64,000 bases of DNA from Clostridium sulfidigenes (GCF_000732635.1 NZ_JPMD01000003.1:39377-103376), one strand, 5' to 3'; shown: positions 27,013-36,239, numbered from the stretch's first letter. Notes: generated by a model from the letters alone, not told the origin. Numbers and translations are program-made.

Positions 27013-29214
27013 TTAAATAAATTCCATCTTCCAACTTAAATAACCTGTTTCTTCATTCTTTTCATATCTAAAATAAGCAGCAAAGGTATTTCCTTTCTTA
27101 CTTCTCAAATTTCTAAATCCTACTTTGCCATTTTTAAGAAGTATTTCTACCATTTCTTTTGTAACCTTCTTACCATAGGATTCAATGTATTTATCATTCT
27201 TCCAAATAGTGAATTTACAACCATTCTTCCAGTTACTACATCCAAAGCTTTTTTCTCCTTCCACTACTGGATTTCCGCATATAGGACAATTACCTACACT
27301 GACCGTCCCAGGAGAAAGCTCTATCTTTATTTTGGATAACATTGATGTATCCTTTTTTATAATTTCCACAGATTTACTAGTAAAATCACAAATATGCTTA
27401 ATAAAGGTGTCCTTTTCTACAGTTCCTTTTTCTATATCCGATAGAGTTTTTTCTAGCTTACCGGTGTATTCTAAGTCGAACAAATCCCTTACAGGGAACA
27501 TCTCTACCATTGTCCTACCTAACGCTGTACAAGTTAGGTTTTTTCCTTTAGTAGTAATATATCCTATATCTTTAAGTTTTTTAATAGTTTCAGCTCTAGT
27601 AGCTGGTGTTCCTATACTAAAACCGCTCAATATGGACTTCATTAATTCTTCCGAAGTTTCCTCTAAATTATCTTCTGAAGAGTTTTCATCATCATCATTA
27701 TTTTCTTCTTTTCCTAAACTCTTACCACAGGTTTCCATAACCCTTAACAAAGTCTTTTCTGTATGATTTTTAGGTGGCTTCTTTGTTACGGTGTTAACTT
27801 TATTTCCTACAATATCCACTACTTCCTTTTCCATAACTAAAGGAAGTATAGTGTCCTTAGTTTCTATCTTTTCTACCACACGCCAGCCTTCAACAATTTG
27901 AACTTTACCCTTGGAAACAAATACGCCTTTAATATTTTCCTCATAAACCTTAGCCGTAATTTTTGTTTCCTCAAATTCAGCAATAGGCATAAATTGCATT
28001 ATAAATCTATTTTTCACTGCATTATAAACAATTGCTTCATCAGCACTAAGGTTGCTTGGTTTTATATAAGTTGGAACTATAGCACTATGACTCTCCACCT
28101 TAGAATTATCAAAAACCCTTTTAGTTTTTGCAAATTTTATTTGATTTTCGTATGGTAGACCCTTTTTAAGACTCTCCAAAACCTTCCTTGTTCTATCCTC
28201 TAAGCTTTCTTCCAGAACAATACTGGCAGTTCTAGGATAAGTAATAAACTTTTTTTCATAAAGAGACTGGGCAACCTTTAAAACCTTATCCGAAGTCCAT
28301 CCTTTAAATTTACTAGTAACATGACCTTGAAGATTTGATAAGTTAAATAGATAAGGTGGATATTCTCTTTTCTTCTCTGTTTGCTTATCAACTATCTCTG
28401 CTCTTTGTCCTTGTAATAATTTACCTATATTACTTAGATAGGACTTTTCCTCAAATTTTTCTGAATCATTTTCATAATATAGACCTTCGTACTCTTCATT
28501 AGCCTTAGTCTTAAAGGTAGCCGATAACTTATAATAAGTAGTAGCCACAAAGTTTTCAATTTCCATGTCCCTATCATAGATTATCTTTAGAGTTGGTAAT
28601 AACACTCTTCCTATGTTTAGCATTTTAACATCTTCAAATTTATATCTCAAAGTTGCCACAGATGTAAGATTTATCCCAATAACCCAATCTGCCCATTGCC
28701 TTCCTATTCCAGCATCTTGTAAGGACTTCATTTCTTTATTAGGCTTTAAAGCTTCCATACCCTTTTTTACTTCATCTGGAGTCCACTCATTTAAAAGAAG
28801 TCTATATACAGGCTTTTCTTCATGGAAATATATAAACAATTCATCTGCTATAACCTGACCTTCTCTATCAAAGTCGGTGGCGGATATTATTCCATCTACA
28901 TTCTCTCTATCTATAAGTGATTTAATAATGCTAAGCTGTTTCTCAGCTCCCTTATCAGTAATATTTCTATTAAGTGAATCACTTTTTATCTTATATTTAA
29001 ACTCCTTAGGTATAAATGGAAATTTAGAAAACTCCCACCCTTTCATGCTTTCATCATAATCTTTAGCATCATATAGTTGTAATAAGTGACCAAATGCCCA
29101 TGTAACTAAATAATTTTCACCCTCAAAGTATCCATCTTTTCTAGTTTTTATATTTAAAGCTTCTGCAATATTCTTTGCCACGGATGGTTTTTCCGCAATA
29201 ATAACCTTAGCCAC
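27013..29214 (-). CDS. topB: DNA topoisomerase III
   Basis: About 733 residues; type IA topoisomerase that relaxes or decatenates DNA. TOPRIM residues are in IAEKPSVAK and SATDFDREGQ, and the active-site tyrosine in KFITYPRTAS. A Cys4 zinc-ribbon-like segment at the C-terminus (CPICGNPVVEG ... CSNWKNGCKF) is typical of Firmicute TopB. GTG at 29214 (VAKVIIAEKP) has AAGGTG eight bases upstream and is preferred to the GTG at 29223. An acidic Asn/Asp/Glu-rich linker around residue 520 is unusual but probably harmless. Confidence 0.95.
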   Translation of the reverse strand: MAKVIIAEKPSVAKNIAEALNIKTRKDGYFEGENYLVTWAFGHLLQLYDAKDYDESMKGWEFSKFPFIPKEFKYKIKSDSLNRNITDKGAEKQLSIIKSLIDRENVDGIISATDFDREGQVIADELFIYFHEEKPVYRLLLNEWTPDEVKKGMEALKPNKEMKSLQDAGIGRQWADWVIGINLTSVATLRYKFEDVKMLNIGRVLLPTLKIIYDRDMEIENFVATTYYKLSATFKTKANEEYEGLYYENDSEKFEEKSYLSNIGKLLQGQRAEIVDKQTEKKREYPPYLFNLSNLQGHVTSKFKGWTSDKVLKVAQSLYEKKFITYPRTASIVLEESLEDRTRKVLESLKKGLPYENQIKFAKTKRVFDNSKVESHSAIVPTYIKPSNLSADEAIVYNAVKNRFIMQFMPIAEFEETKITAKVYEENIKGVFVSKGKVQIVEGWRVVEKIETKDTILPLVMEKEVVDIVGNKVNTVTKKPPKNHTEKTLLRVMETCGKSLGKEENNDDDENSSEDNLEETSEELMKSILSGFSIGTPATRAETIKKLKDIGYITTKGKNLTCTALGRTMVEMFPVRDLFDLEYTGKLEKTLSDIEKGTVEKDTFIKHICDFTSKSVEIIKKDTSMLSKIKIELSPGTVSVGNCPICGNPVVEGEKSFGCSNWKNGCKFTIWKNDKYIESYGKKVTKEMVEILLKNGKVGFRNLRSKKGNTFAAYFRYEKNEETGYLSWKMEFI

Positions 29215-29248
29215 ATCTCTCACACCTTACTTATTTTCTCTTACTTAA

Positions 29249-29383
29249 ATAAACAGAGTTCTTTGCTTCAGAGGGAGTTTTTACTCCCTCTGAAGGTTAG
29301 AAATCGTTATCCAGGGTCGTAGCCGCTCTTTACTCCCACTTTGAAGAAGATGGGAGTATTAGAGCGGGTAGTCATCGGATAAA
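29249..29383. repeat. Modular structured repeat, copy A
   Basis: 135 bp with higher G+C than its surroundings, no ORF. The first module (ATAAACAGAGTTC...) has a perfect hairpin CAGAGGGAGT/ACTCCCTCTG. The last module contains a long hairpin CCGCTCT-TACTCCCA / TGGGAGTA-AGAGCGG, enclosed by TTATCC and GGATAA. A second copy at 63801-63992 is identical over both modules but has a 57-bp extra module between them. Probably a non-autonomous mobile element or a dispersed structured RNA. Confidence 0.8.
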
Positions 29384-29587
29384 TTTACTTATATTCATAG
29401 TTATTTATAATTCTTAAAACTTTTCACTTAATTATACAATAAAATAAAACTTTATTAAAACTAGACATTTATTTTACAATATAAACTTTTTTTTGACTAG
29501 CCCCTAAGATAGGAGATTATGCTTTATCCGAGGTAATAATATAGAGATTTCATCTATATGAATATATAAATATTTTCATATATAAAT
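29384..29587. other. Intergenic DNA, nothing recognised
   Basis: About 200 bp of AT-rich sequence between the repeat and the terminator of the AhpD-like gene. No ORF, RNA gene or repeat could be supported. Confidence 0.5.
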
Positions 29588-29614
29588 AAGGAGCTATTTT
29601 AAATAGCTCCTTTG
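29588..29614 (-). terminator. Terminator of the AhpD-like gene
   Basis: AAGGAGCTATTT paired with its complement around a two-base turn, 39 bp after the stop at 29653, with TTATTTATAT following on the minus strand. Confidence 0.8.
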
Positions 29615-29652
29615 TTAATACTTAACAACTAACTTATCTTAAACTAGCCCTT

Positions 29653-30075
29653 CTAAATATATATTGAACAGCTAGGTTCCAAATCAAGCAATGCTCCGAA
29701 TCTTTGAGATGCTGTAAAAAAGCAAATTAGTGCAAAAAGCTCTGAGATTTCTTTTTCACTGAATAGCTCTCTTAAACTTTTAAAAGTCTCCTCTGTTAAA
29801 ACTATATTCTTTGAAATCATATCTGCAATTTTCGTTGCCATTCTTATGTTTTTATCCTCTATATCTTCAGAAGGCTTTCCCTTTGCCATACAATATTTAC
29901 ATCCATTGTTAAAAGCAAGAGTACGTCTTACTTCTTCTTTTAACTCATAACCAAAAGTTTTAGATTTTAAAAAACTTATTTCTAAATTAGTCCAACCTTT
30001 CATTATCTCACTGTTATATCCAAGTAGTTGTTCAAATGGTGTTATCCCCTCATTTGAAAAATTTATTTTTGTCAT
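29653..30075 (-). CDS. Carboxymuconolactone decarboxylase/AhpD-like protein
   Basis: 140 residues, all-helical. The CKYCMAKG motif (about residue 57) is the CxxC of AhpD-type thiol peroxidase partners, preceded by RRTLAFNNG. Family members reduce peroxides or relay electrons; CMD-type decarboxylases lack this redox pair, so a redox role is favoured. Start ATG 30075 follows AAAGGAGAGATATT. It is transcribed away from an Lrp/AsnC-type regulator gene with 137 bp between the starts, so that regulator is a likely controller. Confidence 0.85.
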   Translation of the reverse strand: MTKINFSNEGITPFEQLLGYNSEIMKGWTNLEISFLKSKTFGYELKEEVRRTLAFNNGCKYCMAKGKPSEDIEDKNIRMATKIADMISKNIVLTEETFKSLRELFSEKEISELFALICFFTASQRFGALLDLEPSCSIYI

Positions 30076-30212
30076 AATATCTCTCCTTTATTAATCAAAT
30101 CTAATTTTATTAATATTATATATAAATAAAATTGAATTTTGTATTTCATATGACATATAATAAAACCTATATATATATCATACAAAATATTAAAAAGGAG
30201 AAAATATTTCAA

Positions 30213-30659
30213 ATGAAATTTGACGAAATTGATGTAATGATTCTATCCGAATTAGAAAAAAATAGTAGATTATCCATAAGAGAGTTGTCAAAGCGAATTA
30301 ACCTATCCCCATCCTCTGTTACAGAGAGAGTAAAAAGACTTGAAGATAACAGAATAATAGAAGGCTATACTATTACTATAAATAAAAAGAATCTTGGTCT
30401 ATCCATTGATTGTATAATAAAAATCACCATGAAAAATGGTGAATATGAGCGATTCAAAAATTTTATTAAAGACTACAATCATAGTGAATGGTGCTATAGA
30501 ATTGCTGGGGATGGTTGTTTTTTAGTTAAACTTTCAGTTAAAGATTTAAGTGACATTGAAGAATTTATTAATGAAGTATCTCCCTATGCAACAACTAGTA
30601 CTAATATTGCATTCTCAGAAGTAGTCATAGAGAATTCTATAAATAAGTTTTTAATATAA
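30213..30659 (+). CDS. Lrp/AsnC family transcriptional regulator
   Basis: 148 residues. N-terminal winged helix-turn-helix (EIDVMILSELEKNSRLSIRELSKRINLSPSS region, about 4-50) and a C-terminal RAM ligand-binding domain. Start ATG 30213 is preferred because AAAAAGGAG is 12 bases upstream and the Lrp pattern begins here; an upstream in-frame ATG at 30132 gives an atypical extension. Divergent from the AhpD-like gene. Lrp proteins sense amino acids; the effector here is unknown. Confidence 0.9.
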   Translation: MKFDEIDVMILSELEKNSRLSIRELSKRINLSPSSVTERVKRLEDNRIIEGYTITINKKNLGLSIDCIIKITMKNGEYERFKNFIKDYNHSEWCYRIAGDGCFLVKLSVKDLSDIEEFINEVSPYATTSTNIAFSEVVIENSINKFLI

Positions 30660-30736
30660 GTTTTTTACTCTGTCCATAGTTCCTATGTTAAAATACTCTG
30701 ATCATAATCCTGTTACCGTAGTGTTTAGATTAAAAT

Positions 30737-30787
30737 AAAAAAAGGAAATCTCCATGAACTACATGTAATTCATGGAAGTTTCCTTTT
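30737..30787. terminator. Bidirectional terminator between lrp-like gene and yjdM
   Basis: AAAAGGAAA and CCATGAA arms pair with TTCATGG and TTTCCTTTT around ACATGTA; A-run and T-run flank it on both strands. Confidence 0.85.
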
Positions 30788-30804
30788 GTATAGTTAATTA
30801 TAGC

Positions 30805-31155
30805 TTATATTTTTTTAACGAATTCGGATTTTAAACTCATAGCTCCGAAACCATCAATTTTACAATCAATGTTATGGCCATCAGATGCATCAGGAACTAA
30901 ACGTATATTTTTTACTTTCGTTCCTATTTTTATTGATGATGAAGCACCTTTTACTTTAAGATCTTTAATTATTGTTACAGAATCACCATCTTGTAACACA
31001 TTTCCATTTGCATCTTTTATAACATTAATATCTTCATTATTTTCATTTTCAGCTTGTACTCCCCACTCGTGAGCACATTCTGGGCAAACAAAAATACTTC
31101 CATCTTCGTAAGTGTATTCTGAATTACATTTTGGACAATTAGGTAAATTACCCAT
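30805..31155 (-). CDS. yjdM: YjdM/PhnA family zinc ribbon protein
   Basis: 116 residues. A zinc ribbon [21 protein letters not shown] at the N-terminus and the SH3-like barrel ([26 protein letters not shown]) that define the family once called PhnA. It is widespread, monomeric and of unclear function; the name 'alkylphosphonate uptake' is historical and not supported. Start ATG 31155 follows GGAGGAAATGAAGTT. Single gene. Confidence 0.95.
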   Translation of the reverse strand: MGNLPNCPKCNSEYTYEDGSIFVCPECAHEWGVQAENENNEDINVIKDANGNVLQDGDSVTIIKDLKVKGASSSIKIGTKVKNIRLVPDASDGHNIDCKIDGFGAMSLKSEFVKKI

Positions 31156-31289
31156 AACTTCATTTCCTCCATTCGCTACTATAGTTCTGATACATAAGAT
31201 TCACTTTATAAAATAATATATACAGCTTCTTATGTTCTTATATACTATCATAGTCTTCCTATATTGACAAATTCTATTTATAATTAAAC

Positions 31290-31742
31290 TCAAGCTTTCC
31301 AATACTTAATTACAGAAATCTCATCACCAGGTTCTATCCATCCTTCTTCTAATACTTGAGCAAAAATTCCTTCTCTAGGCATAACACATTCCCCTGTAGT
31401 CTTCATTATTTCACAGCCCTTATGACATTCTTTCCCAATCTGTGTAACCTCCATAATAACTTCTCCAATGGAAAGCTTTGTTCCTATGGGTAGTTCATAT
31501 AAAGTTATTCCTTGTGTTGTTATATTTTCTGCAAATATTCCTGGGACTAATTCTTTATTTATTTTCCCTCTAAGCTTATCTATGCTTTCTTCTCCTAACA
31601 AGCTAACTTGTCTATGCCAATTACCACCATGAGCATCTCCCTCTAATCCGAAGTCTATCTTAAAGAAACCTCTTTTTATAGGTGTTTTTATAACCCCTTT
31701 CTCAGTACTTATATTTATACTAATAACCTTTGCCATAGCCAT
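31290..31742 (-). CDS. MOSC domain protein
   Basis: 150 residues of the MOSC (molybdenum cofactor sulphurase C-terminal) fold. The conserved cysteine is in QIGKECHKGCEI, and FGLEGDAHGGNWHRQVSLL is the typical central block. Probably carries or transfers sulphur to Mo-cofactor or binds it. Last gene of the mogA-moaA-moaC-MOSC operon, starting 12 bp after moaC. Start follows AGGAGAAGATGGCT. Confidence 0.9.
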   Translation of the reverse strand: MAMAKVISINISTEKGVIKTPIKRGFFKIDFGLEGDAHGGNWHRQVSLLGEESIDKLRGKINKELVPGIFAENITTQGITLYELPIGTKLSIGEVIMEVTQIGKECHKGCEIMKTTGECVMPREGIFAQVLEEGWIEPGDEISVIKYWKA

Positions 31743-31754
31743 CTTCTCCTAACT

Positions 31755-32252
31755 TTAAAAATAATTAATCTCTCCAGATTTTCCACCAATCTTTCGAAAT
31801 AGTCTAATATCACTTATAACCATTGATTTATCTACTGACTTACACATATCATATATAGTCAATGCCGCTATGGATACCGCTGTTAACGCTTCCATTTCTA
31901 TTCCGGTTTCCCCTCTTGTTTTAGTTGTAGCTATTATATCTACCTTACTTTTCTCATGATCTAGCTGAAAGGTAATATCACACCCTGACATCATGATAGA
32001 ATGGCACATTGGAATTATATCTGAAGTTTTCTTTGCTCCCATTATCCCACCCACTTGAGCTACAGAAAGTACATCTCCCTTTATAATTTCCCCTTTGTCT
32101 ATTTTTTCTAAAGTAGATTTCTTCATATAAATAGAACCACAGGCTATTGCCTCTCTATCTGTCTTTTTCTTTTCACTAACATCTACCATTCTAGCTCTTC
32201 CTTGCTTATTTATATGAGTGAATCCTTCATCTATTTGAACATCTTTAATCAT
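31755..32252 (-). CDS. moaC: Cyclic pyranopterin monophosphate synthase
   Basis: 165 residues; with MoaA makes cyclic pyranopterin monophosphate, the first intermediate of molybdenum cofactor. Family blocks seen: MVDVSEKKKTDREAIACGSIYM, GGIMGAKKTSDIIPMCHSI (catalytic region) and ETGIEMEALTAVSIAALTIYDMCK. Begins 3 bp after the moaA stop, so translation is coupled. Confidence 0.96.
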   Translation of the reverse strand: MIKDVQIDEGFTHINKQGRARMVDVSEKKKTDREAIACGSIYMKKSTLEKIDKGEIIKGDVLSVAQVGGIMGAKKTSDIIPMCHSIMMSGCDITFQLDHEKSKVDIIATTKTRGETGIEMEALTAVSIAALTIYDMCKSVDKSMVISDIRLFRKIGGKSGEINYF

Positions 32253-32255
32253 ATG

Positions 32256-33266
32256 TTATCCTCCTATTTGAAACATTTGCTTATTGCTTCTACTTTTTCC
32301 TTCCATAGATAGTCTATGTCCTAATGGCTTATTATACATAGCTCCTAAAATCTTTTTCTTAAGAATACTATATTCTCTACTCTCTCGTAAATCACAGTAT
32401 GATAAATTATATTTTTTTAATAAATCTCGTACATCTGATAGAATATTAATTTCCTCTTCACCATGCAAACAAGACTTAATTCCACCTTCAGCAGTTAATC
32501 TAACTCTATTACACTCACTACAAAAATTACAACTTAAAGGACTAATAAATCCAATTCTCCCTTTTCCCTTACTACTTTTATAAAGTTCTGCCGTTGAAGA
32601 TACTCTATGATCTTCAGGTATAAGATTATGATGTGACTCTACTATATCCTTATAGGGTATAAAATGATTTTTAAATAACTCTGTACCTGCTCCTATAGGC
32701 ATTAATTCTATAAACCTCACATCTATAGGCATTTTCTCTGCAATTTTAATAAACTCATCAACCTCATCTAAGTTTATACCTTTCATAAGCACCACATTAA
32801 TTTTCACCGGAGTAATGCCCTTATCTAAACATACTTCTATACCTTCTTTAACTTTTTTAAGATATGATCGTCCTGTTATTCTTTCATACTTGTCTTCCTT
32901 TAATGTATCCATACTAACATTTACTCTATTTAACCCAGCCTTCTTTAATTCATCTATTTTATCTTTCAAAAATATGCCATTAGTAGTTAAAGATATATCT
33001 TTAATTCCTTTAACTTGGGATGCATTATATATAATCTTAGAAATATCCTTTACAATCAACGGTTCTCCACCAGTAAATCTAACTTTCTCAACACCATATT
33101 CAGCAAATATTCTAATAATTAAATCTATTTCTTCTATAGACATTTTCGAACTAACATAATTTTGATTACACTTTCCTTCTGGCATGCAATACATACATCT
33201 TAAATTGCACCTATCCGTAAGAGAAACTCTTAAATAATTTATGTTACGTCCATGGGAATCTTCCAT
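32256..33266 (-). CDS. moaA: GTP 3',8-cyclase
   Basis: 336 residues; radical SAM enzyme acting on GTP. The N-terminal cluster cysteines are in DRCNLRCMYCMPEG, the C-terminal cluster in CNFCSECNRVRLTAEGGIKSC, and the protein ends QIGG, the functional GG tail of MoaA. Second gene of the Mo-cofactor operon, 23 bp after mogA. Start ATG 33266 follows AAAGGGAGGAGTATTT. Indicates that the cell uses a molybdo- or tungsto-enzyme encoded elsewhere. Confidence 0.97.
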   Translation of the reverse strand: MEDSHGRNINYLRVSLTDRCNLRCMYCMPEGKCNQNYVSSKMSIEEIDLIIRIFAEYGVEKVRFTGGEPLIVKDISKIIYNASQVKGIKDISLTTNGIFLKDKIDELKKAGLNRVNVSMDTLKEDKYERITGRSYLKKVKEGIEVCLDKGITPVKINVVLMKGINLDEVDEFIKIAEKMPIDVRFIELMPIGAGTELFKNHFIPYKDIVESHHNLIPEDHRVSSTAELYKSSKGKGRIGFISPLSCNFCSECNRVRLTAEGGIKSCLHGEEEINILSDVRDLLKKYNLSYCDLRESREYSILKKKILGAMYNKPLGHRLSMEGKSRSNKQMFQIGG

Positions 33267-33289
33267 AAATACTCCTCCCTTTATACTCC

Positions 33290-33793
33290 CTATAAATCAA
33301 CTTCACTCCTAGCACATTCTGAAGTTTCTCCAGATAAAATCTTTAATCCATGATCTAAAGATGGTAAAATAAACTCTATATTTTCTTTAGCACCTCTAGG
33401 ACTTCCTGGTAGATTTATAATTAAAGAATTCTTTCTAATACCTGCGATTCCTCTAGACAGCATAGCTCTTGGTGTAATTTCCATAGACTTCATTCTCATA
33501 AATTCTCCAATACCAGGTATATACTTTTCTATAACTTGTAAAGTTGCTTCTGGAGTTACATCCCTCTTTGAAAATCCAGTTCCTCCATTAGTAATTACCA
33601 AGGGTATATTTAATTCATCACACATATATATAAGTTCTTTTTTTATATCTTCAACTTCATCAGGTATAATTTTATAATAATGAACTATATATTTATTTTT
33701 TTCTAAATACTCCCTTAACACTTGCCCTGTCTCATCTATACGCTGTCCTTCAGAACCTTTATCACTTATAGTTAAAATTGCAGTTTTTTTCAT
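33290..33793 (-). CDS. mogA: MogA/MoaB family molybdopterin adenylyltransferase
   Basis: 167 residues. The family signature ITNGGTGFSKRDVTPEAT (about 85-100) and IINLPGSPRGAKEN are clear. Adenylates molybdopterin before metal insertion. First gene of the operon that continues with moaA, moaC and MOSC. No Mo-cofactor riboswitch was recognised in the upstream 270 bp. Start follows GGAGGTTATAGT. Assignment between mogA and moaB is not certain by sequence alone. Confidence 0.9.
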   Translation of the reverse strand: MKKTAILTISDKGSEGQRIDETGQVLREYLEKNKYIVHYYKIIPDEVEDIKKELIYMCDELNIPLVITNGGTGFSKRDVTPEATLQVIEKYIPGIGEFMRMKSMEITPRAMLSRGIAGIRKNSLIINLPGSPRGAKENIEFILPSLDHGLKILSGETSECARSEVDL

Positions 33794-34071
33794 ACTATAA
33801 CCTCCATAAAGTTATTGTTAATTCAAATATTTAGATAAATATAATTTTTATATTAAACGCAAAATTATATCCTGACAATCTCTCAGTTTTTATTAATATC
33901 AATTATATCACATTTATTATATTTTATGTAAATATATTCAATTTTTTTCAAATTGTACATTATAAAAATAATTAGTTTCCCTACTTTTCTTTTCTATAAC
34001 ATACCTTTTAATACATAATTTCAATTACAAATTTTATGTATCTTTACATTTATTCCTTGATGCAAACCTTC
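33794..34071. other. Divergent intergenic region upstream of mogA
   Basis: About 280 bp of AT-rich DNA between mogA and the operator of the lipoprotein gene. Nothing further was recognised. Confidence 0.5.
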
Positions 34072-34107
34072 TACAAGTGTAGAATATAATTATATACTAC
34101 ATTTGTA
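34072..34107 (+). promoter_or_regulatory. Two TACA-N2-TGTA dyads around a -10 hexamer (BlaI/CopY-type operator)
   Basis: TACAAGTGTA (34072-34081) and TACATTTGTA (34098-34107), each a palindrome, sit 26 bp apart centre to centre. A TATAAT (34085-34090) lies between them. The outer 15-base arms (CTTCTACAAGTGTAG and its near complement) also make one larger inverted repeat with a mismatch. TACA-N2-TGTA is the core of BlaI/MecI/CopY operators, so binding should block this promoter. Confidence 0.65.
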
Positions 34108-34164
34108 GAAGTGATAATAATGGTTAATACTTTTTCAACCAATTTTAATGGAGGTGTAGATAAC

Positions 34165-35223
34165 ATGAAAAAAAGATTTAAAAATATTTTTGATAGAAAG
34201 AAAAAGCTTAATGGTATCTCCTTGTTATGTATTATAGTTTTCTTTAGCATAGTTATATCATCCCTAATTGCTTGTGAAAGAGTAAATCCTTCTCCTGATA
34301 AAGCCGTTGCAGAATCTTTCATAGAAAATTACTATAATATTTCAGACTACACTTTAGCAGATCAACTTTCTAAACTTATTGAAAGTTCTCTTGAAGGACG
34401 TGCTCCTTCTAATGGGGAGACAGGTATTGTTACACTTTCTCCTGAAGATGAAACTAAAATTAGAGAAGCTTGTTTAAAAAATATAGGTGATTCTATTACT
34501 TCTCAATTAGGTGATGAACTTATTTTAAATAGATTTCCCCTATCTTCTATAAAAATGGCTAAGGACTATGAATACACCACTACCATATCTAACATTATTC
34601 TTGATAAAATCTCTAGTGATAATGATACCGAAGCTTACTACAAATATAATGCTGATATTAATATAATATATAATGATGGATACAAGGAAAAGCAAAATCT
34701 AGAAGGAAAAATTAAGCTAATAAATAAAAATAAAAAATGGCTTGTTTCTATTTTTACTCCACTGACAGAAATATTACCAAATAAAAAATATTATAATCCA
34801 CAAAATTTAGATTCTCATTCACTGCAAACTAATGATTCTACCTCTATAAACCATGATATTAGCTCCGCTGAAGAATTTTGTAATTTATATATGAATGCTA
34901 TGATAAACGAAGAATATTCCTTCATTTACAATTACACAGTTAATTCTTCTAATAGTGCTACTTTGGAAGAAGGTCAAAAAATATGGGATGAAATAGATAT
35001 TGACTATGTAAAAATACGTAATACTGAAGTAAGAAATAATAAAGCTTATTACGAACTAGAAATAAACGTTAAAGAACCAGGAAATTCAGCCTTCGATAAA
35101 GGTGTAACCGTCAGGTGGCTATATATATTTTATAGTAAAAAAGATAATACTTGGGTTGCAGAGGGACTTATGTCTGATGGTAAACCAGATGAAAGCTGGT
35201 GGAATACTATTTATGGTGGTTAA
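34165..35223 (+). CDS. Putative lipoprotein with repeated NTF2-like domain
   Basis: 352 residues from ATG 34165, which follows GGAGGTGTAGATAAC; an upstream in-frame ATG at 34111 is rejected. The N-terminus is very basic (MKKRFKNIFDRKKKLNG) and the hydrophobic stretch ends SSLIACERV, a lipobox-like site with Cys38. Two alpha/beta domains follow: about 55-210 (AVAESFIENYYNISD) and about 240-350 (SAEEFCNLYMNAM ... TWVAEGL), similar to NTF2/DUF4878 folds. Function unknown. Single gene behind a double BlaI/CopY-type operator, so it may answer to wall stress or metal. Confidence 0.75.
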   Translation: MKKRFKNIFDRKKKLNGISLLCIIVFFSIVISSLIACERVNPSPDKAVAESFIENYYNISDYTLADQLSKLIESSLEGRAPSNGETGIVTLSPEDETKIREACLKNIGDSITSQLGDELILNRFPLSSIKMAKDYEYTTTISNIILDKISSDNDTEAYYKYNADINIIYNDGYKEKQNLEGKIKLINKNKKWLVSIFTPLTEILPNKKYYNPQNLDSHSLQTNDSTSINHDISSAEEFCNLYMNAMINEEYSFIYNYTVNSSNSATLEEGQKIWDEIDIDYVKIRNTEVRNNKAYYELEINVKEPGNSAFDKGVTVRWLYIFYSKKDNTWVAEGLMSDGKPDESWWNTIYGG

Positions 35224-35237
35224 TACTAATATTATAA

Positions 35238-35272
35238 GCCAATAAGTAGAGACTACTCTCTACTTATTGGCT
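35238..35272. terminator. Stem-loop overlapping the mgtC 3' end
   Basis: 15-bp stem GCCAATAAGTAGAGA with a 4-base turn. It lies between convergent genes and its 3' arm is inside the last codons of mgtC. The T-run is weak. Confidence 0.7.
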
Positions 35273-35843
35273 CATTTACTTTCTCGTATAAAGTTATAAC
35301 ATCCTCAATATTTTTTCCTTCAGTAATATTATAATCTTCATCAACCTCATCTTCCTTTTCTTTTTTCCTAAACCCTATTTTCCATTTTGTATCTTTTTGT
35401 ATAACTTTATCAGCTTTTTTAAATAGGCTTAGAATTATAAATATGATTAAGGCTGCTGTTAAGGATAGTGCATAAAGTCCTCTCCCTACTGCTAAACCTA
35501 AGCATGCTACAGTCCAAAGAGTAGCAGCAGTAGTTAATCCCCTTACAGATCCCTTATCTCTTAAAATTGTACCTGCTCCTAAAAAACCAACACCACTTAT
35601 TACCTGAGCTCCTAATCTAGCTGTATCAACTTTTAGAACTTCAGCATACATAGGATTTTGAGCAATAATCATGATTTTTTGTAGATCATACTCTGCTATT
35701 AAAGAAATAATTGTAGCTCCTAAGCATACTAACATATGAGTTCTAAACCCTGCTGGACTATTTTTAAATTCCCTTTCATATCCAACGAGTCCGCCTACTA
35801 TAACGCCTACTATAAGCCTTTCTAACACTACTATATAATCCAT
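35253..35843 (-). CDS. mgtC: MgtC/SapB family membrane protein
   Basis: 196 residues. Four to five membrane helices with the family blocks LVGYEREFKNSPAGFRTHMLVCLGA, GFLGAGTILRDKGSVRGLTTAATLW, which are diagnostic of MgtC/SapB. Linked in other bacteria to Mg2+ limitation and control of the F-type ATPase; in Clostridium the role is unclear. The C-terminus is a charged cytosolic tail (FRKKEKEDEVDED). Start follows GGGGAGGAAATT. Single gene. Confidence 0.93.
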   Translation of the reverse strand: MDYIVVLERLIVGVIVGGLVGYEREFKNSPAGFRTHMLVCLGATIISLIAEYDLQKIMIIAQNPMYAEVLKVDTARLGAQVISGVGFLGAGTILRDKGSVRGLTTAATLWTVACLGLAVGRGLYALSLTAALIIFIILSLFKKADKVIQKDTKWKIGFRKKEKEDEVDEDYNITEGKNIEDVITLYEKVNEPISRE

Positions 35844-35937
35844 AATTTCCTCCCCATCATAGTATAATTACTTATATTATATTCATAGGTTTTATATTGT
35901 TTAAAAAAATGTTATAATTACTTTACAACTTAAAGGC

Positions 35938-35984
35938 AAGGAGGATTTTAGATAATACTTTAAATTTATCTAAATAACAGTTAT
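35938..35984 (+). promoter_or_regulatory. Split ribosome binding site with an intervening hairpin
   Basis: AAGGAGG at 35938-35944 lies 40 nt from the ATG at 35985. The DNA between them folds as a perfect 9-bp hairpin TTTAGATAA/TTATCTAAA (35947-35974). Folding would leave about 12 nt between the Shine-Dalgarno and start. This would decide the start and may regulate it. Confidence 0.45.
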
Positions 35985-36239
35985 ATGAAAAGAAAAGAAA
36001 ATTTAATTCGTATAATTACCGGAATAATCTGTGGATTATCTGTATTATCTCTAATAGTTACCATCGTCTCATCTTTTTCTATGCTTTTAGGATTTGACGT
36101 AAATATTCAATCAAAATTATTAACTTTAATAAGCACATCTGATATTATATCTACTGAAATATCATCTTTACTCATACTTATTTGTATGTCCATTGGAGTT
36201 ATTGTTTGCTTAAATATAAATAAAAATTCAACTAATTAG
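35985..36239 (+). CDS. Small hypothetical membrane protein
   Basis: 84 residues, two hydrophobic helices (about 8-35 and 58-78), basic N-terminus MKRKENLIR. No family recognised. No Shine-Dalgarno directly before the ATG; one is found 40 nt upstream with a hairpin between. A bidirectional terminator follows the stop by 19 bp, which supports a real transcription unit. Confidence 0.6.
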   Translation: MKRKENLIRIITGIICGLSVLSLIVTIVSSFSMLLGFDVNIQSKLLTLISTSDIISTEISSLLILICMSIGVIVCLNINKNSTN

